Origin: a virus
Virus record (IMG/VR): IMGVR_UViG_3300042332_001215
Span: 22,307-86,306 of that record
Length of the DNA: 64,000 nt
Direction: 5' to 3' (one strand)
Shown here: in pieces, positions 1 to 10,900 of the stretch
How positions within the stretch are numbered: the first letter of the stretch is position 1
How the letters are laid out: each line of letters begins with the position of its first letter
Made by a program: the position numbers and the translations under genes
The notes under the pieces: model-generated
What the model was told of the DNA's origin: nothing
The model's database searches: none
Seen by the model: only the letters and a program-made list of their open reading frames with translations

Positions 1-939
1 TAATATAGTAGTAATTCTTGCAGCACCTTGACTAGCCACCATTCGTGTTGCAGTATTAGTTCCGTCTGGAGTGACTCCAGCACTACTTGTAAGTGTAGGA
101 GAATTATTTAAATATTTTGTACCAGACCCACCCGCACCATTCGACCAACTATCAGTAAAAGTTTCACTAAATCTTGAAAAATTAGTAGATGGTGGTTCTA
201 TCAATAGACCAGATGATGTTGGTTTTCTTACATTACTTGTAGTTGTATGTACATATTCAGTTACTGTAGAACCTTCTTCTAGCTGTGGTGCCCAGAGAAA
301 CACAGTTCCAGAAGTTTGGAAATAAACTTGAAATCTTAAATAGTCATTCCCTGCAACTGTTCCAGTAAAAGTAAAATAAATTCTGTACCAATCATTTGGA
401 TATCTAACTACAGTATGATTTGATCCTCCATTGGTTGATATAATAGTACCAGTTACTGGATTAAATCTGAAATTAAATCCTTGCTGTTGATCATATAAGA
501 AAAATCCTGATAATACTACAGAAGTTTGAGTTCCTGCCTTTACAAAAATGGATGCAGTATATGTACCATTGCCTCTAGCAAAAACATCCTGATAAATTGA
601 CTCTGCACCAGATCCTCCTGCAGTTGCAGTCACTAAAGATGCAGTGGTAGTTCCATCTGGTGCAGTTGCATTAAACCCAGTGGTAGTTACAGAACCACCT
701 ACTTCAATTTCACTCCAAGGAACAAATGTTTCTGTAAATGGTAATAAATTTCGTTGGGTTCTAAAGTCAAAACAAAACCTTGGAGTATCTGCTGGAAGAG
801 TTTTTAACTGTCCAGTTTCATCAATAAATGAACCAGAAGTACTTCTAGTAAATAATATTCTTGGATCTAATTTTTGAGACTTTGCAAAGTCTATAGACAA
901 AGATGGATATTCGTCTGTGAAATTTTGAGAGATTGCCAT
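1..939 (-). CDS. Tail-fibre / receptor-binding-type protein, 5' part (3' end outside window)
   Basis: An open frame starts at ATG 939 (residues MAISQNFTDEYPS) and runs about 313 codons without a stop to the window edge, so only the N-terminal part is seen. It starts 3 bp downstream of the previous gene on the same strand. Two copies of a module are visible. Each has a T-R/F-ETF-x-W type segment followed by a P-D-G-T-(T/N)-T-A motif about 30 residues later (first near residues 65-105, second near 270-310). This layout is known from phage fibre and spike proteins with tandem jelly-roll or carbohydrate-binding-like domains. It is the last gene of a fibre cluster, so adhesion is the likely role. 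Family identity is inferred from motif layout only. Confidence 0.75.
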   Translation of the reverse strand, partial: MAISQNFTDEYPSLSIDFAKSQKLDPRILFTRSTSGSFIDETGQLKTLPADTPRFCFDFRTQRNLLPFTETFVPWSEIEVGGSVTTTGFNATAPDGTTTASLVTATAGGSGAESIYQDVFARGNGTYTASIFVKAGTQTSVVLSGFFLYDQQQGFNFRFNPVTGTIISTNGGSNHTVVRYPNDWYRIYFTFTGTVAGNDYLRFQVYFQTSGTVFLWAPQLEEGSTVTEYVHTTTSNVRKPTSSGLLIEPPSTNFSRFSETFTDSWSNGAGGSGTKYLNNSPTLTSSAGVTPDGTNTATRMVASQGAARITTIL

Positions 940-942
940 AAT

Positions 943-2241
943 TTACCTCACTAACCACTCTTCTACAGTTGCACTAATATCTCGCATTTTGATCCACCTT
1001 TCTGCTACTGGTTGCCCTTTACGAAGTCTGAGTTTACCAACTAATCCAACTGGAGACCATTCAGGCCTATCTTCTCTAGAAATATATTCCTGAGTTGCAT
1101 CATACTCGGGATTTAATTTGCGATGCATAAATCTTTTTCCATTATCTTCATGAGTTTTAACTATTGCATCTTCTGGAACTATAACACCTTCTGGAATATT
1201 CCAATCTTCAATAGTTTTTGTAACTTCCATTGGAGTTCCAGATTCATCTGTAATAATTTCTTTCCATTCTAAAACATTATGTTCTTCCCAAATATAACAA
1301 TTAAATTCATCTTTTAAATACTTATCTGCCCAGTGATTCCATGCATTATCTGCAAGAACTGCAGGATTTCCAGATACAACTCCAATAATATTTTCATCTC
1401 CTTCAATAGATTTACGAATTTGTGTGCCAACTAAAGTTACACTATATCCTCTGCGGTCTTCATTATTGGGATTGCCATCTTCCCATTCAAACATCTCAGC
1501 ATAGTCTGCAGGACTGGACATGGTTGTGCCACCGTCACTGAAAACTACTCCATCGCCTCTAACTGTAAATTCATTATCTGAATAGGCTCCAGAAGCATAT
1601 AACACAAAAGTATATCCATTACTGGCAGATCTATACACTGTGTTTTGAGATAATGTTGAACCATAACTAAAATTACGATTTTCTACAATTAAACTAGGAT
1701 GTGCAGAATTTGCAACAAATTCATTGGTCAATAATGCACTATTAACATAAGACCCATCAGTAGTTACCTTTAAAGCTCCACCATTCATCAACCTCATTCT
1801 TTCATTGTTATTGCCAGTCCAAACATAAGTTCCAGTAGTATCACTATTTCCAAATCTTAAACGATTTCCACCTTCAACATCAATAAAATATCCTACATTA
1901 CCATTGATATAATCAAATTGAAGTTCTCCACCTTCAGTTGCAGCATTAGGTTTTAATCTAAGTTCTCTTCCAACATGTATTGGGCCAGAAGTTTGACTTC
2001 CTAATGTTAATGGTTGAGCACTCCCAGGTAAAATGGATCCTGCTCTTTCAAATCTTAAGTTAACATTATTAATACCATCACCAATATAAACATCAGCTGC
2101 AGTATTACCGACAGATAAACTACCTCCAGTATTGGTAATGGCTAAATTGCCATTGGCATCTATTCTCATTAATGCCTTTGATGAATTATTATCTTGAAAA
2201 TCTATTTGGCCAGAAGCTGGCGTTATGATTACATCAGGCAT
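943..2241 (-). CDS. Tail-fibre protein with C-terminal Peptidase_G2 (IMC autocleavage) type domain
   Basis: 432 aa. Residues 1-230 are beta-rich fibre sequence with GNTAADVYIGDG-like repeats. From about residue 240 a conserved block begins with SPADYAEMFEWEDGNP, followed by G-Y-x-V-T-L, IIGVVSGNPAVLADNAWN and a C-terminal GLVGKLRLRKGQPV. This matches the intramolecular-chaperone/autocleaving Peptidase_G2 domain known from the phi29 appendage protein gp12 and many phage fibres. In that family the domain drives trimer folding and then cuts itself off. The ATG overlaps the stop of the upstream gene by one base (TAATG), so translation is probably coupled. Expected location is the distal tail fibre of the virion. 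Confidence 0.78.
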   Translation of the reverse strand: MPDVIITPASGQIDFQDNNSSKALMRIDANGNLAITNTGGSLSVGNTAADVYIGDGINNVNLRFERAGSILPGSAQPLTLGSQTSGPIHVGRELRLKPNAATEGGELQFDYINGNVGYFIDVEGGNRLRFGNSDTTGTYVWTGNNNERMRLMNGGALKVTTDGSYVNSALLTNEFVANSAHPSLIVENRNFSYGSTLSQNTVYRSASNGYTFVLYASGAYSDNEFTVRGDGVVFSDGGTTMSSPADYAEMFEWEDGNPNNEDRRGYSVTLVGTQIRKSIEGDENIIGVVSGNPAVLADNAWNHWADKYLKDEFNCYIWEEHNVLEWKEIITDESGTPMEVTKTIEDWNIPEGVIVPEDAIVKTHEDNGKRFMHRKLNPEYDATQEYISREDRPEWSPVGLVGKLRLRKGQPVAERWIKMRDISATVEEWLVR

Positions 2242-4727
2242 TAGATAAACCTCCCTCCGATACGAGTAATTAATGCACCAAATACACTTCTAATACTATA
2301 ATTTAGTCTAGGTTGGCTGCCACAATTGGCAACATCAAAAGCAGAATTTGGATATGTTCTGTCTAGATAAAGTTCGATATTTTTCATCCAGAATCCTTCT
2401 GCAGTATCAGTATTGCTCCCAGCAGTAATACCAACTTGAATATTTCTTGCGAAATTAACTGGGTTAATTGTAATTCGTCTTTCTTCATAATTTGATACCG
2501 ACGCTGCAGTAAATGCAATTGATGTCTGCCCACCTGCAAGTCTTGTACTCCACTGGCCACCAGAGTTACTTAATTGATTTGGTGAAATTGCCAGTTGAAG
2601 ATCTCTTGCTTCTAAAGTTGGATAGTTAGAGCCAGACCAACCAGTTGCAAGTTTAATATTTGCACTAATTCTAAGTGTAGCTCCTGCAGGAACTAATATA
2701 GTTTCTGTAAATGCATATCCGTATTCATTATAATCATATCTGAATAATACTCTCCATGCATTTTCAGTATTATCCCAAAATCTTTCACAACCAGTTGCAT
2801 ATTGTCTGACTGCATCATACTCAAAATTATCTTCAAAAATAGTAAATGAACTATACCCAAGATTGCCACGATCTTGTTGCCTAAGACCAGGACCAGCTTG
2901 AGCAGTTCCTAATTGTGGATTGATTAATCCCGAAAGATATCTACTACTTGAATAGTATATTGAGTTTACAATAGTTTCAAAATTATGTCCGTATCTCAAC
3001 CCAGTAAATTTAAATTTATACCCTCCAAGTGCGGCTTGTTGACTATTAAAGTGTGATACTCCATAAGCACCGGCATCAGCAATGAAATCATGATATCCTA
3101 AACCATATTCATATGGATGTAACCATCTCATATGGTTGTCTGCTCTACTTGAATAATTGTATGCAAATTCTCCAAGTTCATGGAGTCCTTCGGATCTATA
3201 ATTTGTAGATTGATTTCTAGTTGATATGCAGTTATACACAGCTTGTCCTGGTTGATACCAAGGTGCATTAAAACCATTCCAAGTATTTGCACAAAAACAG
3301 TTTCGTAGTTTTACATATCTACAGTCCCAAGAAAATACTCCACCAATATCAATTACTGCAAGAGTTCCATTTACAGTAAATCCTTCAAACCATCCATTTC
3401 TTTGATGATTTCCAATTGTTTGAGAAATAGTTACTGGAAGTGAGTTTGAACTACACCAGCCTCTAAAACTCACTCCTCTTGCATTACCATCTACTGAGTT
3501 TCCGACTCTTCTGAACTGAACATCTTTAATAACTATTTTTTTATTGAAATTGGCAATTGTGTTATAATCTCCAGTACCAACATAATAATCAGTATGAAAA
3601 AAAGCATGGTCACTATCAGTGACTCCTCTAATTTTAATTCTTCTGGTGAGTCTAGTAACTAATGCACCAGACACAACAGTATATGGAAGAGTTGCACTTA
3701 AAGTTATGACATTTCCACTCACCGATGATACTGTACGCATTGTATCATATGCGTTCCATCCAAAATCTGTAGAACCTCCAACTTCACTTCTTGCTTCTAT
3801 CCAAATTTCATCTCCAGCAGCAAACCTAGTAGCATCTGCAACTGTAATAGTAGAAGTTCCTGAGTTTGATTGTGCAGTTGTTACTGTTGCAACCTTTCTG
3901 ATTTTTTCTCCACTATCATGAAATTTTTCTGTACCTGATAGATAAACTGGCAAGTTTGCAATAGTTCCAGTTGTTGTAGTATCAAATGTTAAAGTATTGG
4001 TTGCATAATCAATTGCAGTAATAAGTTCTGTATTTCTGTTTGTACCTGTTCCAAAAATAACTCTTTGACCTACTCTGAAAACTTTAGCATTTGAAACTCG
4101 AACTATATTGGTTCCAGCTACTGCATTAGATGCTATAGTTGCATCTGGAAATACAAATTGTCTAATAAAGATGGTATTTCCACTAATGTCATGAATCCAG
4201 AATCCTTCATCACGCATTGTACCATAATATGCTTCATCTGCAGTTGACCCATATGAATTATTGAAAATACTTATCCATTCACCCGCAGCAAATCCAGTTG
4301 AACTTGCTACAGAAAAACCATATGAATTTTCTGCATGTGCAGAAGTTGTGGTAGTAGATGGCATTCCATCTTCACCCTCTGCAATGAAAGCTGCAGCCGC
4401 CTCATTATATACCCACAATCCGTGGTTATCTGCGTTGGTTCCTGTAAATTCACATATTGCATCTCCTCGCATGTGATAAGTTCCCCCACCCCTTACATGC
4501 AATCTACCATTCATTCTAATAGTGCTTGTACCACTAGAAGTATGTTGAAGAATTCCAAAAATGTTTGAATCTTCAAATCCATTAGTATGTACTGGAGTAG
4601 ATGCGTCAACAGTTACAGTATGTCCAGCATTAATTTGAAACCCATCTCTGTTTGCTGGTACTACACCACCACTCCATGTACTGGTTGCACTAAAGTTTCC
4701 TGATTGTGCTGATTGAATATATGCCAT
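2241..4727 (-). CDS. Beta-solenoid tail-fibre / structural protein (G8-like N-terminus)
   Basis: 828 aa. The N-terminus (about residues 1-110: STWSGGVVPANRDGF, GHTVTVDAS, GILQHTSSGTSTIRMNGRLHV) resembles the short-strand beta-solenoid G8-type repeats found in extracellular and phage adhesins. The middle has strand-turn repeats (TITVADATRFAAGDEIWIEA; NVITLSATLPYTV) and then parallel-beta-helix-like sequence rich in Asn, Tyr and Trp. The C-terminal 170 residues look like a jelly-roll (YPTLEARDLQLAIS). No enzyme motif was recognised. It lies between a 58-aa gene and the Peptidase_G2 fibre gene, with one-base overlaps on both sides, so these are co-translated fibre components. It could be a polysaccharide-binding or depolymerising spike; that is inference. 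Confidence 0.65.
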   Translation of the reverse strand: MAYIQSAQSGNFSATSTWSGGVVPANRDGFQINAGHTVTVDASTPVHTNGFEDSNIFGILQHTSSGTSTIRMNGRLHVRGGGTYHMRGDAICEFTGTNADNHGLWVYNEAAAAFIAEGEDGMPSTTTTSAHAENSYGFSVASSTGFAAGEWISIFNNSYGSTADEAYYGTMRDEGFWIHDISGNTIFIRQFVFPDATIASNAVAGTNIVRVSNAKVFRVGQRVIFGTGTNRNTELITAIDYATNTLTFDTTTTGTIANLPVYLSGTEKFHDSGEKIRKVATVTTAQSNSGTSTITVADATRFAAGDEIWIEARSEVGGSTDFGWNAYDTMRTVSSVSGNVITLSATLPYTVVSGALVTRLTRRIKIRGVTDSDHAFFHTDYYVGTGDYNTIANFNKKIVIKDVQFRRVGNSVDGNARGVSFRGWCSSNSLPVTISQTIGNHQRNGWFEGFTVNGTLAVIDIGGVFSWDCRYVKLRNCFCANTWNGFNAPWYQPGQAVYNCISTRNQSTNYRSEGLHELGEFAYNYSSRADNHMRWLHPYEYGLGYHDFIADAGAYGVSHFNSQQAALGGYKFKFTGLRYGHNFETIVNSIYYSSSRYLSGLINPQLGTAQAGPGLRQQDRGNLGYSSFTIFEDNFEYDAVRQYATGCERFWDNTENAWRVLFRYDYNEYGYAFTETILVPAGATLRISANIKLATGWSGSNYPTLEARDLQLAISPNQLSNSGGQWSTRLAGGQTSIAFTAASVSNYEERRITINPVNFARNIQVGITAGSNTDTAEGFWMKNIELYLDRTYPNSAFDVANCGSQPRLNYSIRSVFGALITRIGGRFI

Positions 4728-4903
4728 TATACCACACTCCTATCAGTAATCAATTGCTCATATACATTTGGCATAGAGTACTCTGGCTTTACAACTTCTA
4801 CCACGATCTCTCCATCATTTTCATAAACTTCATTAATAAGAACTGATGAATCATCACAGGTTACATCCAAAGTTGTTTTGTTTATCGTTAAACGAATATT
4901 CAT
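4727..4903 (-). CDS. Small hypothetical protein (58 aa) in fibre operon
   Basis: Begins MNIRLTINKTTLDV and ends VYEQLITDRSVV. Its TAA stop shares one base with the ATG of the downstream fibre gene. A good ribosome-binding site (AGAGG, 9-10 nt before ATG) and a late-type CATAAATA octamer lie just upstream. Acidic, beta-rich, two Cys-free halves apart from one Cys near residue 16; no family recognised. Spacing and coupling make it a real gene. A role as a fibre connector or assembly factor is only inference from position. Confidence 0.65.
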   Translation of the reverse strand: MNIRLTINKTTLDVTCDDSSVLINEVYENDGEIVVEVVKPEYSMPNVYEQLITDRSVV

Positions 4904-4923
4904 TGATAATTACCTCTTCTTAG

Positions 4924-4931
4924 TATTTATG
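4924..4931 (-). promoter_or_regulatory. T4-type late promoter CATAAATA
   Basis: The minus strand reads CATAAATA about 20 nt upstream of the ATG at 4903, inside the last codons of the upstream giant fibre gene. It matches the T4/cyanophage late consensus (TATAAATA or CATAAATA), read by sigma-gp55 with gp33 and the clamp. It would give the fibre genes 4903-to-1 their own late transcript. Confidence 0.5.
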
Positions 4932-7900
4932 ATTCATATTCAGTAATGAGTTTATCAACATCTTTTCTTTCTGCAAATACAGTGAAGAAACAGTTGATAA
5001 CATCATTAGAAGATTCGATAACAATACTATTATTTGAGATATCAATCACACTATGAATACCTGGATTTCTTCCGATTGGAGTAAGGTTTACTGTGATTGA
5101 GTCTTCAGCTACCAACTCAGTCCAGTATTCTGGAAGTTCAATAGTATTACTTTCAGACAGTCTTCCTCTGATATAGACTCCGTTTTCTGGACCTTCTAGA
5201 GATCCATAACGAAGTTTGAATCCTGGTTTTGTTGGGTGATCAATTACGAATGACTTGGTGGTTGCAGCAAATGAACCGTTGACTTGTAATTTAAATGTTG
5301 GAGATGCAGTATCAATACCAACATTTCCAGTGGTAGCTTTAATTATAATTCCAGTAGCAGACATTGCCTGAAGTCTTAAGTCTCCAGAATCATTCCTGAC
5401 AGTAGCTGTTCTAGTTCCACCATCTGCAGATCTGTTTTGGCTATTGAGGAAGAAATATGCATTCGCATCACCAGTATTTAAATGGAATGCAGAATATGCA
5501 GAAACTCCAGTACTAGCGTTTTGAGTGAATGTATGTATTGCTCCATCAGCATTTGTATAATTTGTAAACCTCTGTCCTGGACTATTTGTGTTGATGCCAA
5601 CATTTCCAGTATTTGCAAATGTGTGAAGTATGTTTGGTGCGGATGCTGTGTCACCAAGAGCAGGCATTCTTGCGAAAATTAAGTTTCCTCCTCCATTCAC
5701 CATTGCCCATGGATTACTATTAGTGGAATCTAAAATACCAATGGCATTATTTCTACTTCCACCAACAATAATATTTGCACCATAGTTAAATGCTGACCAT
5801 TGAGGGGCATTTGTTCTTACATCAAGTGTTGCTACTGGGCCTGCACTTCCAATTCCAATCCTTCCATCACTTGTGATAGTAAATCTAGGACCAACACCAG
5901 CACCCCAGTTGCCATTCCAAAAATTGAAAGATCCGTTTCCTTCAGAACCAAAGTGGAAGTTGTTAGTTGCAGTTGCACTTCTACCTAACTGAATAAATCC
6001 ATATCCACTTGTTTGAGATTGTGCAATTGTTAACTGTGCAGTTGTCGTGGATGGATTATAAATCTGAGTAGGACTATAATCATCCATGAATGCCAACTGA
6101 CCTAGATATTGGTTCAGTGGAATTTGGTTTGGATTGAAACCAACATCTCGTTGAGTTACTACATTATAAAAAGTTCCATCACCAGGATTCTCTGTAATAT
6201 AACCATTAACTGCTAGCGGAGAAGGAGGAGTTGTTAATCCTCCAATTCCTACATGACCAGTTTGGTGATGAATAAAGAATGGACTTCTATTGATATTTGC
6301 TTGATATATAGAAAAATCTTCATTTCCATTACCATTGGCATCAATCAAAATCTGATGAGATGCACCATTGCCAAATGCAATTGAAGCTCGTTTTGAAGTT
6401 GCATGTGAAGTATTTTGGATTCTTAATGAATATGGGAATTGTGAAGTTTCTCCGCCAATATCTAATTTAACTAATGCATTTGTGGTGCCTATGCCAACAT
6501 TTCCTCCAGATGGATTTAATAAAGTTTGTGCAGTGGTAAATCCAGATCCTCTTTTTGCCCATAAAATATAATTTTCAGTAGAAAATGCATCATTAATAAA
6601 TGATATTCTGAAATCATTTGATGTATCATGATAAATTCTAGATTTTTTCTGGTCTGTTCCAGCACCCATGTTTTCCAGAACAATATTAGATTCTCCAGCT
6701 GCAGCTATATGCAATTGTCTGTTTGCATTTGTGGTGCCGATGCCAACATTTCCAGTTGAATTAATTACAAATCTATAAAGAGCTGTTGCATTATCATAAA
6801 TGTAGAATGAATTCGCTGGAGATGATGCAGAACCTCTTGCACCTACTTCCCAATCATTACCATTTGTGAGTAATCTTAAAGTTGCTCTGCCAGTATTTAC
6901 TTGACTTTCTAAAGCAAGTGTATCACCATCTTGAACAACATGTAATTTATATTGAGGATTTGTGGTGCCTATTCCCAGGTTCCCATTGTTATCAATTCTT
7001 AATTTTTCTCCATTAACATCAAATACAATTTTAGAACTTGCATTAATATATAAACCTGCAGGAATAGAACCAGCACCGATAGTTCCTTCAGCTTTTGCAG
7101 AAATGCTAGCAAATGAATTTTGAATAGTATTATTAGAATCTACTCCTCTCCATAATAAAGTGCCTAATGTATCTCCATTCTGAACAGATAGGTTATTTCT
7201 ACTTTTTTCTAAAATAAAATATCCAGAATTTACATCATTTGAATCATTTCTTGAAATAATTTGAGATTCAAATGATGTGCCACTAGACATTCTCAATGAA
7301 CCAAATCCATCAAATGCAAAAGCTGGATTTATATTATTTCCAACTGCAACTCTACCTTGGCGATTAACAAAAAGACCTACAAGTAATTGATTGGAGGAAT
7401 TTAATGTAGGAATAGTTGGTGCAGTTCCTATTGAAAAATCCCCCATATTTGAGATAGTTGTAATATCAAATCTAATGTCATTGATAGTGTTTATTGGAAC
7501 TTGTGCAGCATAAGTATAGTTTACAAACAAATAATAACTATCATTATCAATTGTTTGATGGTGGAAAGTTATTTCTCCAGGTAATGCACCTAAAACAGTA
7601 TTAAGAATTGGAATTGAAGCGGTTCCCCAATCTCTATGTAAAGTTACCTCAAATCCTTCTTCAGCGTTATTTCCTCCAGCATAGATGAGTAATTTAGCAG
7701 TTCCATTAAAAAATCTACCAACATAAAGTGGTTTTGCAGTATCTGCGACACCACCTGCAGTTGCTTTTGCTGGAACTGCAATATATCTGTAAAATCTTGA
7801 TACTGAACCAGCACCACCAACTTTTAGATAAGTTACACTTTCATTATGTACACTATTAATATGCAATTTTGCAGTTGCATTAGTATTACCAATACCTACA

Positions 7901-10900
7901 TTTCCAGCAGCTGTAATACGAACTGCTTGAACATTACCATTACTTGTTCTAAAATTGATATAATTTGTTGAAACTATTGTGGCGTTTGCAGCTCTAAAAG
8001 CTACTTCATTTTCTGGAGTAATTGTGAAAGAAAATAGTCTTGCATCTGCACCACTATAAGTTACTCCGTCTAATGGAGTAGTTCTTGAAAATGTCAGCAA
8101 ACTATGCACATCCATGTTTGCTGGAGACCCACCATAAGTTACAGTAAAGTTTGTTTGTCCGTTGGTAGCTATTGCAAGTCTATTACTTGTACCAAGATCT
8201 GCCCAGTTGTTTGAAATTTTAAATATATCATTATCAGAATTATCAATACCAGCAGACCAACCAATTACACCTCCAATATCAAAAGAAATAAATGGATCTC
8301 CTGAGTTAGCTCCATTTGTTCTAACTGCTACTGTAGAATGTGCAGTTGTAGAATTAGAATTTCCATTAAGTAGATATATTGATGGAGTATTAGTATCTCC
8401 AGGACTTGTAAAAGCAGTATTACTGTTTTCAATATGTATCCTGGCTGATGGATTTGTAATTCCAATGCCAATATTTCCAGAAGAAAGAATTGTGAATCTA
8501 TCTACAAAAGTTGTAGTTCCGCCATGATTAAATGTATAGTGCAATGCAGAAGTGTTTGTACCACCAGTCTGAACAAATTTCATGTCCAACATAGCGTTGG
8601 TAGTTGGAGTACCTGGATTTACTCTAAATCCAAGAATACTCATAGCATTTGTAGTGGCGCTTTCATTTATAAGAGAAATCGTCCTATTAACATCGCCAAC
8701 ATCTGTATTCGTTGCAAATGCAGTGTTAGATGTAAACCCTACTGTAAGGCCATTTACAGATCTAGGAGCAGCTCCACCAATTCTTGCGTTTCCAATTACA
8801 TCAAATTTTGTAGTTGGATTGGTGGTGCCTATACCGACATTTCCATTGGCAAGAATACTAAGTCTTTCTGTACTACCTGTAGCAAATGACATTCTTCCAG
8901 TAGTGGAAGTTCCCCAAATTCCATAGTTATCATTTCCATGGAATATGTCTATATAAGTTGCTACTCCGCCACCTTGCACTCTTATATCGGCATTTCCAAC
9001 AGGTCTGTATATGTGAAGTTCTTGCTGCGGATTTGTTATGCCAATACCAATAAATCCGTCAGAGTTGATAATCAAGTCGTTTGTTCCGCCACCACTTCTT
9101 CTAAGAGCAAATGGAGCATAATCATCCATGAATGCAAGTTGACCAAGATACTGGTTCAGTGGTACTTGGTTTGGATTAAACCCAATATCTCTTTGAGTTA
9201 CTACATTATAATATATTCCATCTCCAGGATTCTCTGTGATGTATCCATTAACTGCAAGAGTTGATCCTGGATTTGTGGTACCTATGCCGACATTTCCAGC
9301 TGCATCAATTCTTACTCTTTCTTGGTTAGTTCCTGTAGAGTCTGCAAGAACAAATCTCATTGTTGCACCAGTTGCATAATAAGATGTTATGGAATATGCC
9401 CCAGTATCGGATACAGAAAGAGTTCCAACCGTAGCAATATTTGCGGAAAGTAAGGAAATATTGCCAACGACTTCTAATTTATTTGATGGATTTGTTCTAC
9501 CAATACCAACATTTCCACTTATATACGCACCACCACTAACTTGAAGAGATTGAGATGCAGTACCCGTTGCAGAACCTGTGTCAATCAATACTGCAGCATT
9601 TGCACCTGGATCCAAATATATATGACCAGATCCATCAGAAATTTGGTTTGTTATGGTAAACATATTTGAATCTGCATTACCAAAACCAGTCCAAGCTTTT
9701 CTTCCCGCAGCAGATCCATCTGGGAACCATTGAATATAACTATGAGTTCCTCCAACTAAATTCAATGTAGCTCCATCAGCTGTAAATTGACCTATGCCAA
9801 CTACATCAAAAGTATTTAATGGATTTGTTGTGCCAATTCCAACATTTCCACCAGCAGGATTTAATACTAAAGACCTGTATGCAATTCCATTTTCAGTTGA
9901 TTGAAGTTGCCATGCAGTATTAGTTAAATTACTAAATGCCAACTCCATAGAGTTTGCATCTGAAGATCTCAGACTCAAATAAGTATTGGATCCAGACTTA
10001 CCTCCAGTCATTACAAAAGCTTGACCTGAGACATGAAGTTTTGCAGATGGATTTGTTAAACCAATGCCGACATTACCACTTGGAGTCCAAATGAGTGCGT
10101 CTGTATTTACTGTATCGGAAGATGTTCGACTTCCAATAGCACCGATATCTGAAGAAGAATCTCCTCGCAAATAAACAAATCTAGAACCAAATGAACTAAA
10201 TGCTCTAATAGATCCTGTTGATTGAATGTTCCCACTAACTTCAAATCTCTGACCTGGATTTGTGATGCCGATGCCAACATTTCCATCAGAAATTCTCATC
10301 CATTCGGTATCAGTAGATTCACCAAATCTAATAGTGTTTTCGGATGTTACTGAACTTGTATTGAAGAAACTAATCCAACTTCTCTTAAAACCATCCTCAT
10401 CTACATTATATTGTATTCTAGTTTCTGATGTAACCCAATTTGATCCATTAGATGTTCTTCTAGATAAAATATCTAAGTTTGATTTATTACCAGTTAAACT
10501 CGTAAATCTTGCAACGGTATCAACATCTCCAGATGTCAAACCTAAACTAGATCCAAAAACATGCAATTTTCTTTCTGGAATTGTGGTGCCAATTCCCACC
10601 GAGTTATGAACTACTATATTTCCATTTCCTTCAATGGATAGTCTTTCCGTTCCGTTAGTTCCAAAAGATATAGGTCTATTACCTTCCGCATCAATATATG
10701 CCCCAGCGAACACACCTGCTCTTCCGCTCCTAGAGACATTTTGAGCTACACCAAAAGAGAGATTTGTTGAGAATGCAGCATTTCCTTTAATTTCTAACCC
10801 TGTGTATGCGCCACCTAGTGCTGTTCCAAAATCAACAGTAATTTTGCCAGTTGTTTTTAAGTCTCCAGATACATCTAATTTTGTCGCTGGATTTGTGGTG

